Notes: generated from the letters alone by a model not told the origin. 64,000 nt of DNA from Brenneria roseae subsp. roseae (GCF_003115845.1 NZ_KZ819024.1:124001-188000); one strand, 5' to 3'. Shown: positions 47,531 through 58,392, counted from the stretch's first letter. Numbers and translations are program-made.

Positions 47531-48459
47531 GTACGCTCATTGTATTCCGCCGTATTCGGGTAGAAAACGCCAATGCGATTGCCGGATTGACCTACGGCTT
47601 TCCCGCCATTACCCATTTTCTGGGATTTACCCATGCGCTGTCACGCAAGCTGCAAGCCAGTCACGATCTGACACTGGAAGGCTGCGGTGTGGTAAGTCAT
47701 CAACATCAATTACACGCTTACGGTTCCAGTTGGGAGCGTAGTTTCGCTTTGACCCGTAATCCGTTAACCAAAGACGCCAAGACCGCCGCCTTTAACGAGG
47801 AAGGCCGCATGCATATGACGGTATCGCTGCTGATGGCATGTCAGGGGCCGCTACCCGCTGATATCGCCGCACTGCGTGAATACCTTACCCAGTCAGCGCT
47901 ATGCCAGAGGCTGGCGGGCGGGACGATCGTCGATATAGAGCAAGTCACTGTGCAGCCATTACCGGAAACGGAGGCCGATACACGCCTGGTGATGCGTCGT
48001 TTATTGCCGGGTTTTGTACTGCGGGATCGAACGACACTATTGCATAGCCATTTACAGACGCTGCGGCAAACCGACCCACAATCGGAAATGCTTGATGCCT
48101 GGCTTGATTTCTCAGCCCTGAAAATGCGTGCAGAGCGGTCGACAGAAGATAATACCGTGCAATGGCAATACGTCGCCAAACCGGGAGAAGGCGGTTTTCT
48201 GACGCCGCTAATGATCGGCTATCGCGCAATTTCTCCGCTGCATGCCCCCGGTGAAGTGGATAAAACCCGGGATCCCCAAACACCATTCTGTTTTGCCGAA
48301 GCGGTCTACGGCGTGGGGGAATGGCAAGGGGCGCACCGTATTCATGATATCCGGCATATTCTCTGGGAATATGACTATCAGGACGGGGAATATCATTGCC
48401 GCCAACGAGCAGACAGTGATCAACAATCAGAAGAAACAACCTACGAATTTGACTACTAA
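47527..48459 (+). CDS. csy2: Csy2 (Cas5f) subunit
   Basis: 310 residues, RAMP-type fold that binds the 5' handle beside Csy1. Recognisable are [20 protein letters not shown] at the N-terminus with [18 protein letters not shown], as in Pseudomonas Csy2, and a C-terminal [12 protein letters not shown] segment. Overlaps csy1 by four bases and is ten bases before csy3. Confidence 0.95.
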   Translation: MSTLIVFRRIRVENANAIAGLTYGFPAITHFLGFTHALSRKLQASHDLTLEGCGVVSHQHQLHAYGSSWERSFALTRNPLTKDAKTAAFNEEGRMHMTVSLLMACQGPLPADIAALREYLTQSALCQRLAGGTIVDIEQVTVQPLPETEADTRLVMRRLLPGFVLRDRTTLLHSHLQTLRQTDPQSEMLDAWLDFSALKMRAERSTEDNTVQWQYVAKPGEGGFLTPLMIGYRAISPLHAPGEVDKTRDPQTPFCFAEAVYGVGEWQGAHRIHDIRHILWEYDYQDGEYHCRQRADSDQQSEETTYEFDY

Positions 48460-48469
48460 GGATTGAATC

Positions 48470-49480
48470 ATGGCAAAAACAGCAACGACGTTAAAAACCG
48501 CTTCAGTACTGGCTTTTGAACGCAAACTGGCTAATTCGGATGCCCTGATGTATGCAGGAAACCGGGCACAACAAGATAACTGGGCGCCGCTTGCCATTCA
48601 GGAAAAATCGGTACGGGGAACGATTTCCAACCGGTTGAAAAACACGCTTACTAGCGATCCAGCTAAACTGGACACAGCAATTCAGAACGCTAATTTACAA
48701 AAGGTCGATGTAGCCGCCCTCCCTTTCGACGCTGATACCCTGAAAGTGGTGTTTACCCTGCGGGTATTGGGTAATCTGACACAGCCGTCGGTGTGTAACG
48801 ATCAGGACTATCAGGCGGCGCTAGGGCAAATCATTACAGGCTATGCCAGTGAGCAAGGGTTTGACGTACTGGCAGCGCGCTATGCGGAGAATATCGCCAA
48901 TGGACGCTTTTTATGGCGCAACCGTATCGGCGCAGAAGCTATCCGCGTGGTGGTCACCACTCACCAGCAACGCTGGGAATTCAACGGTGAGGATTATTCG
49001 CTACGCCAGTTCAGCCAGCCGTCCGGTGAGTTGGCTGCGCTGGCACAGGCAATCGCACAAGGTTTATCTGGAGAATCCTCTGCCCTTTTTACCGTGGAAG
49101 CTTACGTACAACTCGGCAACGGACAGGAGGTTTTCCCCTCTCAGGAACTGGTGCTGGATGAAAAAGCCCGTAACGGAAAAAGCAAAATCCTTTATCAGGT
49201 GAATGGCGTCGCCGCCATTCACTCTCAGAAAATCGGTAATGCGCTACGCACCATTGATGACTGGCATCCGGCAGCCGATGAGGCAGGTCCGATTGCAGTC
49301 GAACCTTACGGTTCAGTCACCAGCCGTGGTAAAGCATACCGCCAGCCGAAAGAAAAAATGGATTTTTATACGCTGTTGGATAACTGGGTCATTAAAGGGG
49401 ATGTACCAGCGACAGAGCAACAGCACTATGTGATCGCCACGCTGATTCGTGGCGGCGTGTTCGGCGAAAAAGGCGAATAA
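48470..49480 (+). CDS. csy3: Csy3 (Cas7f), crRNA backbone subunit
   Basis: 336 residues, the six-copy filament protein that grips the crRNA spacer in 6-nt steps. It opens with [21 protein letters not shown]. Other landmarks are [10 protein letters not shown] near residue 45, [13 protein letters not shown] near 145 and [27 protein letters not shown]-like text at the C-terminal third. No disruption seen. A weak AAGGATTG ribosome site precedes it. Confidence 0.95.
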   Translation: MAKTATTLKTASVLAFERKLANSDALMYAGNRAQQDNWAPLAIQEKSVRGTISNRLKNTLTSDPAKLDTAIQNANLQKVDVAALPFDADTLKVVFTLRVLGNLTQPSVCNDQDYQAALGQIITGYASEQGFDVLAARYAENIANGRFLWRNRIGAEAIRVVVTTHQQRWEFNGEDYSLRQFSQPSGELAALAQAIAQGLSGESSALFTVEAYVQLGNGQEVFPSQELVLDEKARNGKSKILYQVNGVAAIHSQKIGNALRTIDDWHPAADEAGPIAVEPYGSVTSRGKAYRQPKEKMDFYTLLDNWVIKGDVPATEQQHYVIATLIRGGVFGEKGE

Positions 49481-49490
49481 GGTAGCGACA

Positions 49491-50045
49491 ATGGATCACT
49501 ACATCGACATTCGTGTATTACCGGACCTGGAATTCAATGCGCCACAGTTATTGAACGCATTGTTTGCCAAACTACATCGAGCACTAGGGTTACTGGCAGA
49601 CGGTTCAATCGGCGTGAGCTTTCCTGAGGTCGGCAAAACGTTGGGGGAATGTCTGCGGCTGCATGGTACAGCAACAGCGTTATCGACACTGGAGCAAACC
49701 GGTTGGTTGAAAGGGCTACGGGATTACACCCGAATTTCCAAACTCCAGGCCGTACCCGATGGCGTGAAATTTCGCACCGTGCGTCGCGTTCAGGTTAAAA
49801 GCAGCGCCGAAAGGCTACGCCGCCGTTCGGTTAATAAAGGGTGGCTTACCGCTGCTGAAGCCGCTGTGCGGATTCCTGATGCAGTAGAGAAACGTAGCAA
49901 ACTGCCCTTTGTGCAACTAAAAAGCCTTTCCAGCGGACAAATGTTTCGACTGTTCGTTGAGCATGGACCACTACAGGATACTCCCGTCGCAGGTCGTTTC
50001 TCCTTCTATGGTCTAAGCACAGAAACCACCATCCCCTGGTTCTGA
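49491..50045 (+). CDS. cas6f: Csy4 (Cas6f), crRNA-processing endoribonuclease
   Basis: 184 residues from ATG 49491 ([15 protein letters not shown]), the conserved N-terminus; longer in-frame reading would run back into csy3. Catalytic His29 is in AKLHRAL, and the Ser148-equivalent is in [12 protein letters not shown]. The arginine-rich helix ERLRRR near residue 107 inserts in the repeat-hairpin groove. The end [12 protein letters not shown] matches Pseudomonas Csy4. It cuts 3' of the GGCAG stem, leaving the CTTAGAAA handle. Confidence 0.96.
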   Translation: MDHYIDIRVLPDLEFNAPQLLNALFAKLHRALGLLADGSIGVSFPEVGKTLGECLRLHGTATALSTLEQTGWLKGLRDYTRISKLQAVPDGVKFRTVRRVQVKSSAERLRRRSVNKGWLTAAEAAVRIPDAVEKRSKLPFVQLKSLSSGQMFRLFVEHGPLQDTPVAGRFSFYGLSTETTIPWF

Positions 50046-50173
50046 CCCTTTTTTTACGGCCGACTGCAACTGATTGATTTCAAATGCAGTTGGCCTTCAT
50101 AACAAAAAAGGGAGTTTTGCAAAAAAATGCGTATTTTCTTTAAAAATCTGGTGATTAGTGTAAAAAACTAACG
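50046..50173 (+). promoter_or_regulatory. Leader of array 2
   Basis: An inverted repeat GGCC(G)ACTGC/GCAGT(T)GGCC at about 50058-50095 may terminate csy4. A perfect IHF consensus in reverse (CAA-N4-TTGATT) lies at 50067-50079. AAAAAAGGG at 50104-50112 stands 61 bp before the first repeat, the same spacing as in the array 1 leader. Confidence 0.7.
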
Positions 50174-51281
50174 GTTCACTGCCGTATAGGCAGCTTAGAA
50201 AGCCTCGTTCCCTTCAATATTTCCTGACTCGATGTTCACTGCCGTATAGGCAGCTTAGAAAACTGGTATAGCTGCGGGAATATCTTTCCCTTCGTTCACT
50301 GCCGTATAGGCAGCTTAGAAAAACCAGCTCAATGCATATCATGAAAACAAGCAGTTCACTGCCGTATAGGCAGCTTAGAAAACAGAAGAAAAGAACGATC
50401 TGATCACCGAAATGTTCACTGCCGTATAGGCAGCTTAGAAAATCAAACCCGTCAAGCCACGCCGACTCAATGAGTTCACTGCCGTATAGGCAGCTTAGAA
50501 ATCAACATCGTGACCTCGCAGTTTAAGAACCGGGTTCACTGCCGTATAGGCAGCTTAGAAATTTCCCAGCGGACGGTATTACTTTCTCTGTTTGTTCACT
50601 GCCGTATAGGCAGCTTAGAAATCTGCCGTGTCGATATCCAGCATGCTCTGAATGTTCACTGCCGTATAGGCAGCTTAGAAACAAAGCGCTCGCTAATCTG
50701 GATGTCGTAGTAAGTTCACTGCCGTATAGGCAGCTTAGAAAGCAATGAAATTGAGGGGTATGAGAATGGTGATGTTCACTGCCGTATAGGCAGCTTAGAA
50801 ACCTCAATTGTCCTCCCCTGCGCCTTTCCACTCGTTCACTGCCGTATAGGCAGCTTAGAAATTTCATTGCAGACGACGCAAGCGCGCCTTGAAGTTCACT
50901 GCCGTATAGGCAGCTTAGAAAACTGCCGCCACGGCCATCAGGAACCAATTGATGTTCACTGCCGTATAGGCAGCTTAGAAATATCGCTAACTATTCAGCA
51001 GGTATCTTCTTACGTTCACTGCCGTATAGGCAGCTTAGAAAGGCCACGCAGAAGGCCGTTTTCAACCCATCGTGTTCACTGCCGTATAGGCAGCTTAGAA
51101 AGAAAGTCCCGGCCAAATCATCGCCCAAATACAGTTCACTGCCGTATAGGCAGCTTAGAAAAGTTCAGCCAGCGAGCCATAGCAGCAATAGATGTTCACT
51201 GCCGTATAGGCAGCTTAGAAAGGACGGGCAGACGGTCACAGTAAAATCGCAATGTTCACTGCCGTACAGGCAGAACATAAA
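50174..51281 (+). CRISPR. CRISPR array 2, type I-F, 19 repeats/18 spacers
   Basis: 28-bp repeats at a strict 60-bp period, spacers 32 bp. Repeat begins GTTCACTGCC and ends CTTAGAAA. The first 18 are identical. The last (51254-51281) has a changed loop and a divergent 3' end (GGCAGAACATAAA), so it is the old distal end. The leader is at the csy4 side. Newest spacer is at 50202-50233. Confidence 0.98.
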
Positions 51282-51655
51282 GCCGCTTTTCTTCAATGAA
51301 AGCGGATTAGCATGGCTGGATTAGAACGAACGTCAGTTCTTCGAACTATTCGTCGTTTTACCCGCAATGGTGACAAGCGCCAACGCGTTGTCCGCTGGCA
51401 GAATCCGCATTCCCGGTGGGTCGCCCGCCTAATGGAGAAATCACTGTTTTTATATCAACTGAGTAATACATTAGCATCGTGGAGGTTAATCAATTTTGAT
51501 AAGAAACCGCTGGAAAGAATAAATTAAGCTGGGCTCAGAATAATACGCATTAACTATCAATATAAAAAACATTCTTCATTTTGTGAAAGTGCTAAAAATA
51601 CAATAGAACTTCAGCTCAAATGAGTAGCAGGTGAATTTTCGTTTATTCATTACCG
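51282..51655. other. Region between array 2 and yjbQ
   Basis: About 370 bases. A hairpin CCGCTTT/AAAGCGG just after the last repeat may end array transcription. A possible 71-codon ORF is listed separately. The remainder is AT-rich and shows nothing I can name. Confidence 0.4.
51312..51527 (+). CDS. Possible small basic protein, unknown
   Basis: A 71-codon frame, MAGLERTSVLRTIRRFTRNG followed by basic residues and an amphipathic tail. No good ribosome site (GGATTAGC) and no family recognised. It could be a remnant of a mobile or phage gene next to the array, or chance. Confidence 0.25.
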   Translation: MAGLERTSVLRTIRRFTRNGDKRQRVVRWQNPHSRWVARLMEKSLFLYQLSNTLASWRLINFDKKPLERIN

Positions 51656-52075
51656 TTATTCCCCCTGGATAGTGATAATAAGCGTCCTGCTATCGCCATG
51701 ATTACGATGCTCACATAAATAAATTCCCTGCCAGGTCCCCATATTTAAGCGTCCGTTGCTGATCGGAATAGTTAAATTATTTCCCAACAGACTCCCTTTC
51801 AGATGCGCGGGCATATCGTCGCTGCCTTCATATACATGGCGATAATAAGGTTCATCTTCCGGAACCATATGATTAAAGAAATTTTCAAAATCCTGCCGCA
51901 CGGTAGGGTCGGCATTTTCATTGATCGTCAGTGCTGCTGAAGTATGTTTGATAAAAACATGCATCAGCCCAACGTTAATTTGTCGTAACGTTTTCACCTG
52001 CGCCAGCACTTCATCAGTAATCAGATGAAAGCCTCTGGTTTTAGGCTTAAGACGGATTTCATGTTGTATCCACAT
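51656..52075 (-). CDS. yjbQ: UPF0047 family protein YjbQ
   Basis: Single-domain beta-rich protein of the YjbQ/UPF0047 family, 139 residues (E. coli 138). Conserved stretch VGLMHVFIKHTSAALTINENADP and terminal GTWQGIYLCEHRNHGDSRTL hold the putative metal-binding His and active-site residues. Weak thiamine-phosphate synthase activity has been reported for E. coli YjbQ. It neighbours uvrA, as in E. coli. Confidence 0.93.
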   Translation of the reverse strand: MWIQHEIRLKPKTRGFHLITDEVLAQVKTLRQINVGLMHVFIKHTSAALTINENADPTVRQDFENFFNHMVPEDEPYYRHVYEGSDDMPAHLKGSLLGNNLTIPISNGRLNMGTWQGIYLCEHRNHGDSRTLIITIQGE

Positions 52076-52244
52076 GGAAAACCTCCGATAGTGCTACGAC
52101 AGCACGTGATAAAGATTAAACAAGAAACCGAGAAGAATAAGTCTTTTACCCGATGCCCGTATTCTTTAAACGATATCCTTGCCAGCGTTCAACATACCGT
52201 CGCCTTAGCTTCCTGCATGTTGAACGCGATGGATAAGAACAACA

Positions 52245-55082
52245 TTACGCCGGCTGACGCGCCAGAATCGGTTTCAGGAAACGCGCGGTATGCGATTTTT
52301 CACACTCGGCAACGGTTTCCGGCGTACCGGAAACCAGGATCTCACCGCCGCCGCTGCCGCCTTCCGGCCCCAGATCAATGATCCAGTCGGCGGTTTTTAT
52401 AACATCGAGATTATGTTCAATCACGACAATGGTATTTCCCTGATCGCGCAATTGGTGCAAAACCGCCAGCAATTGCTGAATATCGGCAAAATGCAGGCCG
52501 GTTGTCGGCTCATCCAGAATATACAGCGTCTGACCGGTGCCGCGTTTCGATAATTCACGCGCCAGTTTCACACGCTGCGCCTCGCCACCGGATAACGTGG
52601 TTGCCGACTGCCCCAGACGGATATACGACAGGCCAACGTCTATCAGCGTTTGCAGCTTACGGGCCAGCGCGGGTATTGCATCAAAGAACTCGCGAGCTTC
52701 TTCGATAGTCATATCCAGCACTTCATGGATGCCTTTGCCTTTGTACCTGATTTCCAGCGTTTCACGGTTATAACGCTTACCTTTACACTGATCGCACGGC
52801 ACATAAATATCCGGCAGAAAGTGCATTTCCACTTTGATCACACCGTCACCCTGGCAGGCCTCGCAACGTCCGCCGCGGACGTTAAAGCTGAAACGACCAG
52901 GATTATAGCCGCGGGTTCGCGCTTCCGGCACGCCGGCGAACAGTTCACGGATTGGTGTAAAAATGCCGGTATAGGTCGCCGGGTTGGAGCGCGGCGTGCG
53001 GCCAATTGGGCTCTGATCGATATCGATAACCTTGTCGAAATGCTCCAGCCCCTGAATCTCACGGTATGCCGCAGGCTCCGCCAGCGTGGCGCCGTTTAAC
53101 TGACGCTGCGCCAGCGGGAACAGCGTGTCATTAATCAGCGTGGATTTGCCCGAACCTGAAACACCGGTCACGCAGGTAAACAACCCTACAGGCAGGATCA
53201 GGGTCACATCCTTAAGGTTATTGCCTTTCGCACCAATCAGCTTCAGCACTTTGGTCGGGTCAGCCGGAACGCGGTGTTCGGGGACTTCAATCTTGCGTTT
53301 GCCGCTCAGGAACTGCCCGGTCAGCGAGTCAGGCACCGCCATAATCTGCGCCATTGTACCTTCGGCCACAATCTGACCACCGTGTACACCCGCCCCCGGT
53401 CCGATATCAATCACATGGTCAGCGGCACGAATCGCATCTTCATCATGCTCGACCACAATCACGGTATTGCCCAGATTACGCAGATGAATCAGCGTTTCCA
53501 GCAAACGCGCGTTATCTCGCTGATGCAAACCGATGGACGGTTCATCCAGCACGTACATCACCCCCACCAAACCCGCGCCAATCTGGCTTGCCAGACGGAT
53601 ACGCTGCGCTTCGCCACCGGACAAGGTTTCTGCCGAACGTGAGAGCGACAGGTAATTAAGCCCGACATTAACCAGGAACTTCAGACGATCGCCGATTTCT
53701 TTCAGCACCTTTTCTGCAATCTGGGCGCGTTGCCCGCTGAGCTTCATATTCTGGAAGAAGCTCATCGCATGGCCGATGCTCATATCGGAAATCTGTGGCA
53801 ACGTAGTTTGTTCGACAAATACATGACGCGCTTCTTCACGCAGACGCGTACCGCCGCAGCTGGCGCAAGGGCGATTGCTGATAAACTTCGCCAGCTCTTC
53901 CCGCACCGCGCTGGATTCCGTCTCTTTGTAGCGGCGCGCCATATTGTGCAGAACGCCCTCAAACGGGTGACGGCGCACCGAGGTATCACCCCGGTCATTA
54001 ATATATTTGAACTCGATATTTTCTTTGCCTGAACCGTAAAGGATCAGTTGCTGAATGGAATCGCCCAGGCTTTCAAACGGTACATCAACATCAAATTTGT
54101 AATGGTCGGCCAGCGAACGCAACATCTGGAAATAATAGAAGTTACGACGATCCCAGCCGCGGATCGCTCCTCCCGCCAGCGACAGCTCCGCATTCTGTAC
54201 CACCCGGAGCGGGTCGAAAAATTGCTGAACCCCCAGGCCGTCACAGCTTGGGCACGCGCCAGCCGGGTTGTTGAATGAGAACATACGCGGTTCCAGCTCG
54301 TGCATGCTGTAACCGCAGACCGGGCAGGCGAAATTGGCGGAAAACAGCAGTTCCGGCATCGTCGGGTCGTCCATATCCGCCACCACCGCACTACCACCGG
54401 AGAGCTCCAGCGCCGTCTCAAACGACTCCGCCAAACGCTGAGCCAGATCGTCACGCACTTTGAAACGATCGACCACCACTTCAATGGTATGTTTTTTCTG
54501 TAATTCCAGCTTCGGCGGATCGGAAAGATCGCAGACTTCACCGTCGATACGCGCACGGATATATCCCTGCGTCGCCAGATTTTCCAGCGTCTTGTTGTGC
54601 TCGCCTTTACGGTCTTTCACAATCGGCGCCAGCAGCATCAGACGTTTGCCTTCCGGCTGCGCCAGCACGTTGTCCACCATCTGGCTAACCGTCTGGGCAT
54701 CCAGCGGAATATCATGCTCCGGGCAACGCGGCTCACCCACGCGCGCAAACAGCAAACGCAGGTAGTCATGAATTTCGGTAATCGTCCCCACCGTGGAGCG
54801 CGGGTTGTGTGAGGTAGATTTCTGCTCGATGGAAATCGCCGGCGACAGGCCTTCTATATGATCGACATCCGGTTTTTCCATTAGCGACAGGAACTGGCGC
54901 GCATAGGCGGAAAGTGACTCGACGTAACGTCGCTGTCCCTCGGCATACAGTGTGTCAAACGCCAGCGATGACTTACCTGAACCAGATAATCCGGTGATCA
55001 CTATCAGCTTGTCGCGAGGGATTATCAGATTGATATTCTTGAGATTATGAGTACGGGCACCACGAACTTCGATCTTATCCAT
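52245..55082 (-). CDS. uvrA: Excinuclease ABC subunit A
   Basis: DNA-damage recognition ATPase of nucleotide excision repair, 945 residues (E. coli 940). Two ABC domains: Walker [20 protein letters not shown] near residue 31 and [18 protein letters not shown] near 640. Signature motifs [15 protein letters not shown] near 490 and [18 protein letters not shown] near 830. Zinc-finger cysteines lie in [22 protein letters not shown] near 253-283 and CEACQGDG...[10 protein letters not shown] near 740-770. The last zinc finger lies just before the second signature. Divergent from ssb with a shared LexA box. Confidence 0.97.
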   Translation of the reverse strand: MDKIEVRGARTHNLKNINLIIPRDKLIVITGLSGSGKSSLAFDTLYAEGQRRYVESLSAYARQFLSLMEKPDVDHIEGLSPAISIEQKSTSHNPRSTVGTITEIHDYLRLLFARVGEPRCPEHDIPLDAQTVSQMVDNVLAQPEGKRLMLLAPIVKDRKGEHNKTLENLATQGYIRARIDGEVCDLSDPPKLELQKKHTIEVVVDRFKVRDDLAQRLAESFETALELSGGSAVVADMDDPTMPELLFSANFACPVCGYSMHELEPRMFSFNNPAGACPSCDGLGVQQFFDPLRVVQNAELSLAGGAIRGWDRRNFYYFQMLRSLADHYKFDVDVPFESLGDSIQQLILYGSGKENIEFKYINDRGDTSVRRHPFEGVLHNMARRYKETESSAVREELAKFISNRPCASCGGTRLREEARHVFVEQTTLPQISDMSIGHAMSFFQNMKLSGQRAQIAEKVLKEIGDRLKFLVNVGLNYLSLSRSAETLSGGEAQRIRLASQIGAGLVGVMYVLDEPSIGLHQRDNARLLETLIHLRNLGNTVIVVEHDEDAIRAADHVIDIGPGAGVHGGQIVAEGTMAQIMAVPDSLTGQFLSGKRKIEVPEHRVPADPTKVLKLIGAKGNNLKDVTLILPVGLFTCVTGVSGSGKSTLINDTLFPLAQRQLNGATLAEPAAYREIQGLEHFDKVIDIDQSPIGRTPRSNPATYTGIFTPIRELFAGVPEARTRGYNPGRFSFNVRGGRCEACQGDGVIKVEMHFLPDIYVPCDQCKGKRYNRETLEIRYKGKGIHEVLDMTIEEAREFFDAIPALARKLQTLIDVGLSYIRLGQSATTLSGGEAQRVKLARELSKRGTGQTLYILDEPTTGLHFADIQQLLAVLHQLRDQGNTIVVIEHNLDVIKTADWIIDLGPEGGSGGGEILVSGTPETVAECEKSHTARFLKPILARQPA

Positions 55083-55169
55083 TCACACACTTCCCGGAAT
55101 AAATACAGTTTTGCATCATCTCACTGATGGAGACAACCGGTACGAAACGTGCAATTATGGCACAAAAAA

Positions 55170-55189
55170 AGCTGAATGGATATCCAGTA
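55170..55189. promoter_or_regulatory. LexA (SOS) box between uvrA and ssb
   Basis: AGCTGAATGGATATCCAGTA: CTG-N10-CAG with an AT-rich centre and the terminal TA of the consensus. It stands 87 bp before uvrA and 143 bp before ssb, as the shared SOS operator of E. coli. Confidence 0.85.
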
Positions 55190-55332
55190 TCCAATCCGTT
55201 TTCTATGCAAATGTTGCAAACGTTTTCTTCATTTTTGATCGCGTTCCGCAGGTATGATAGATACTTTTCCCATGTTAAGATTGATCGTTTAGACTTAAAA
55301 ATAAATCTATTGATTCATCAGGAGACACGAGC

Positions 55333-55872
55333 ATGGCCAGCAGAGGCGTTAATAAAGTGATTCTTGTCGGACATCTGGGGCAAGACCCGGAAGTTCGCTA
55401 TATGCCGAATGGTGGTGCAGTTGCCAACATCACTCTGGCCACGTCCGAAAGCTGGCGTGACAAGCAGACCGGCGAGCAGAAAGAAAAAACCGAATGGCAC
55501 CGCGTTGTCCTGTTCGGCAAACTGGCGGAAGTCGCAGGCGAATACCTGCGCAAAGGCTCTCAGGTTTATATTGAAGGTTCACTACAAACCCGTAAATGGA
55601 CCGATCAGTCCGGGGTAGAACGCTATACCACCGAAATCGTGGTCAACGTCGGCGGCACCATGCAAATGCTGGGCGGACGTCAGAGCGGTGGCGCAGCGCC
55701 TGCCGGCGGCGGTCAGCAGCAAGGTAGCTGGGGCCAGCCTCAACAGCCGCAGGGCGGCAACCAATTCAGCGGCGGCGCTCAGCCGCAGCAAGCCCGCCCT
55801 GCTGCGCAAAATAACACGCCGGCGCCCAGCAATGAGCCGCCAATGGACTTTGACGACGATATCCCGTTCTAG
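55333..55872 (+). CDS. ssb: Single-stranded DNA-binding protein
   Basis: 179-residue SSB. OB-fold domain covers residues 1-115 ([20 protein letters not shown] to [12 protein letters not shown]). The Gly/Gln/Pro-rich linker follows. The conserved acidic tip is MDFDDDIPF, which recruits repair and replication partners. Its start is AGGAGACACGAGC upstream of ATG. It is expressed constitutively and partly under LexA control. Confidence 0.97.
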   Translation: MASRGVNKVILVGHLGQDPEVRYMPNGGAVANITLATSESWRDKQTGEQKEKTEWHRVVLFGKLAEVAGEYLRKGSQVYIEGSLQTRKWTDQSGVERYTTEIVVNVGGTMQMLGGRQSGGAAPAGGGQQQGSWGQPQQPQGGNQFSGGAQPQQARPAAQNNTPAPSNEPPMDFDDDIPF

Positions 55873-55911
55873 GATTTATTTTTCATAGTTTGGATAGAAT
55901 ATCGCTGTAAC

Positions 55912-55936
55912 GCCCCGCTAGTTCGGGGCTTTTTTC
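55912..55936 (+). terminator. Terminator of ssb
   Basis: GCCCCG at 55912-55917 pairs with CGGGGC at 55924-55929 over a six-base loop, then TTTTTT. Confidence 0.85.
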
Positions 55937-56018
55937 TTCACGGTCGATATCCTCAGTTGTCCCCCTGCCATACGCTTCGCCTTGACGCCACGCCCCGAAA
56001 CAGAGTGGTTAAGGCAAG

Positions 56019-57053
56019 CTACAACGCCCGCACCGACCCCCTGATCACCACGCGCCCCGCCAGTTCGGTACGCTGGGCAACCCCCAGCGCCTGTGATGGC
56101 GTCAGCTGCTGCGTCAGCAGTTGCAGCGAAGCCCTGGCGATAGCCTCAAAGGGAAGATTCACGGTCGTGAGCGAAACGGGCAGCATATCAAGCGGCAAAA
56201 TATCATCCATACCCATAACCGAAATATCTTCCGGTACGCGTAGCCCATACTGGTACAGCGCATCTACTACGCCAATGGCCTGATTATCCGCGGCACAGAA
56301 AACCGCCGTCACGCCGAGACGATCGGGATGGGCGGTCAGCCAACGCAAGACGGCATCCCGCGCCGTTCGCGGGTGGAAATCCGGCAATGACAGAATCAGC
56401 GCTTCGTCTACCTCAATCCCTGCCTGGCACAACGCTTCACGATAGCCTCGCTCACGCTGTTTGATGGTCATACGGGATGTCCAGGTGAGATGAAGAATGC
56501 GCAGGTGTCCCTGTCCGATAAGATAGCGCACGGCAGCCGCAGCCGAATAATGGTTGGCCGGCATCACGCAATTCAGCCGCATGCCGGGGTCTTCCCCATT
56601 AATCAGCACCGCCGGAATACCGCTTTCCGCAACGGCATTCAGCAGCATGGGGTGATCGTCGTTCACAATCAGGATGCCGCTTTCACGTCCGTCCTGTAGC
56701 TCACGCAGCAGTTGTTGTTCGTTAATGGTATCGTGCTCGCCCAGAAAAGGACGCAGTTGGATATTGCGTTGCAGACAGAGGGTTTTCAGCGCGTTAATCA
56801 GGGTCAGCGAGACCAGATTGTAATCATTTTCCAGCATCAGGTTGCGCGGCGTGGCCAGCATAATATGACGCAGTGGCTCGGCATGGGGCGCCAACGCCTT
56901 ACCTGCCTTATGCAAGGGATAGCCTTGCTCGGCGGCAATCGCCATGATGCGCTGTTTGACTTTGGCGCTGATGGGCGCAGTGCCGTTCAAAGCACGGGAT
57001 ACCGTGCTGATTGAAACCCCGGCGCGATCGGCAATATCCTTGAGTGTCGACAT
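56019..57053 (-). CDS. LacI family transcriptional regulator
   Basis: 344-residue repressor from ATG at 57051-57053. HTH and hinge: LKDIADRAGVSISTVSRALN with GTAPISAKVKQRI. The periplasmic-binding-like effector domain follows, with GESGILIVNDDHPMLLN-like segments and a C-terminal VPEDISVMGMDDI. The start lies two bases after the stop of a permease fragment on the same strand, showing that the regulator was once the last gene of a sugar-uptake operon. It probably controls GH105-linked oligosaccharide use. A longer frame upstream lacks a ribosome site. Confidence 0.9.
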   Translation of the reverse strand: MSTLKDIADRAGVSISTVSRALNGTAPISAKVKQRIMAIAAEQGYPLHKAGKALAPHAEPLRHIMLATPRNLMLENDYNLVSLTLINALKTLCLQRNIQLRPFLGEHDTINEQQLLRELQDGRESGILIVNDDHPMLLNAVAESGIPAVLINGEDPGMRLNCVMPANHYSAAAAVRYLIGQGHLRILHLTWTSRMTIKQRERGYREALCQAGIEVDEALILSLPDFHPRTARDAVLRWLTAHPDRLGVTAVFCAADNQAIGVVDALYQYGLRVPEDISVMGMDDILPLDMLPVSLTTVNLPFEAIARASLQLLTQQLTPSQALGVAQRTELAGRVVIRGSVRAL

Positions 57054-57055
57054 CG

Positions 57056-57180
57056 TTATTTCATCCCCGTATTGGCAATACCTGTAGCGATGTATTTTGG
57101 CAGGAAGACACACACCGCCGTCACCGGCAACAAAGTGAGCATGGTCATCGCCAGTATATAATGCCTGCGGGTATCAGATC
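57056..57180 (-). pseudogene. C-terminal fragment of a MalG-type sugar ABC permease
   Basis: Reading the minus strand, DTRRHYILAMTMLTLLPVTA continues to VCVFLPKYIATGIANTGMK and a stop. The end (x-RY/KY-x3-GIA-x-TG-x-K) is the standard C-terminus of MalG/UgpE permeases (QRYFVQGIATTGIK type). All earlier coding sequence is missing, so a deletion removed most of a carbohydrate ABC transporter between the GH105 gene and the LacI gene. Confidence 0.7.
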
Positions 57181-57251
57181 GTTCATTTTACACTCGTTGA
57201 TCCACCGTTCGCCGCAGCCGAACGCTTCCAGACTCACCCTTGCCAGTCTCT

Positions 57252-58349
57252 TCAAACAGAATGTAAGCGCGCCAATAACATCAGCATGACCAGTGCTTGT
57301 CCGTAAGGCACGGCAACATTGGGAATATCGCGGTAAAACTGTAAATCATGTCCCATGGCGGTGCCGTCGGAGACGCCCTGCACCACGCCCGCGTCATCAA
57401 TCTGCGCGACGACGGCGGCAAACCCTTTATCCAACCGCGCCTGCGGAAAATCGTTCAACATGCCGAGCCGCCGCGCCGTCAGGATCCCGGCGATAAAGCC
57501 CGCGCTGGCGGAGGTTTCGAGCGGAGAATCCGGATCGTCCAGTAAAGTATGCCACAGGCCGGAGTCGTGCTGACAACCGGCCAGCGCCTGCGTCTGCTGC
57601 TCCAGAATGGCTTCCAGCGTGCGCAACACCGGCGCAGACAGCTGATCCTGCGCCAGCACGCGCATTTCCGGCAGCACCAGCGTGATCCAGGCGTTGCCTC
57701 GCCCCCAGAAGGCATTAGCGTAATGATGTCTTCCGATGAATGTCCAGCCGTGATACCACAACCCGCTGCGTACATCCGCCAGATAGCGGGCATGGGTTAA
57801 CAGTTGATACTCGGCTTCTTCAATCAGATCGCGGCGCAACAACAACCGCCCTGCCGCCACCAGAAAGAGTCCGGCCATAAACAGCGTGTCATCCCACAAT
57901 TGTCCGGTGTTGGGGCGTTCTTTCACCGTGTGCTGAAAACCGCCATCTTCCGTTTTGGGTAACGAATGCAGCAGCCAGTCGGCCCATTCGCTCACCGCCT
58001 GCCGCCATTGCGATGGAGCCTGCGGGTTATCCAGACACAGCAGCGCCAGCACCAGCATCGGCGCCGTGGAATTGATCTGCCGCGGCGGCAGGCCGATATC
58101 CAGCTTTTGCTGATACCATTGCTCCAGCGCCAGCAACATGGCACGATCCTGCTTCAGATTCGCCAGTTTCCAAAAACCGTAAAGCCCGACGCCCACTTCC
58201 CAATCCCATTCCTCAAACTGAATCGCCAGCTCATCGGCAAGATCGGTTTCCTGCGTCACGCTGTCGATGGCCTTTAGCCGGCAGAATGCCCGCGCCACCT
58301 GCTCCAGCAACGCTTCGGTTTGTAATTTATCGAGCGATCCCGTCGGCAT
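57252..58349 (-). CDS. GH105 unsaturated rhamnogalacturonyl hydrolase
   Basis: 365-residue (alpha/alpha)6 barrel enzyme of the GH88/GH105 group. ATG at 58347-58349 is preferred; a longer frame begins 14 codons earlier inside an operator-like palindrome. Key stretches are EEWDWEVGVGLYGFWKL near 46, GQLWDDTLFMAGLFL with the catalytic aspartates D153/D154, HGWTFIGRHHYANAFWGRGNAW near 215, and TSASAGFIAGIL near 295. It removes unsaturated galacturonate from rhamnogalacturonan fragments left by rhamnogalacturonate lyase, as RhiN does in Dickeya. No signal peptide, so it acts in the cytoplasm on imported disaccharides. Confidence 0.85.
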   Translation of the reverse strand: MPTGSLDKLQTEALLEQVARAFCRLKAIDSVTQETDLADELAIQFEEWDWEVGVGLYGFWKLANLKQDRAMLLALEQWYQQKLDIGLPPRQINSTAPMLVLALLCLDNPQAPSQWRQAVSEWADWLLHSLPKTEDGGFQHTVKERPNTGQLWDDTLFMAGLFLVAAGRLLLRRDLIEEAEYQLLTHARYLADVRSGLWYHGWTFIGRHHYANAFWGRGNAWITLVLPEMRVLAQDQLSAPVLRTLEAILEQQTQALAGCQHDSGLWHTLLDDPDSPLETSASAGFIAGILTARRLGMLNDFPQARLDKGFAAVVAQIDDAGVVQGVSDGTAMGHDLQFYRDIPNVAVPYGQALVMLMLLARLHSV

Positions 58350-58376
58350 CTTATGCGCCCCTTGTTTCGTTAATTC

Positions 58377-58392
58377 AATGCAAATTTGCATT
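58377..58392. promoter_or_regulatory. Perfect 16-bp palindrome upstream of GH105 gene
   Basis: AATGCAAATTTGCATT is an exact inverted repeat 28 bp before the GH105 start. A second copy, AATGCAAATTTGCA, lies at 58561-58574. Both are likely operators, perhaps for the LacI protein, though the usual central CG of LacI sites is absent. Confidence 0.6.

Noticed and set aside
50714-50865. Short complementarity between spacers 10 and 12 of array 2 (GCAATGAAA/TTTCATTGC)
   Set aside because: Nine bases in this number of spacers can occur by chance; no wider pairing.
57044-57289. 81-codon frame on the plus strand between the LacI and GH105 genes
   Set aside because: Antisense to the permease remnant; no ribosome site or recognisable domain.
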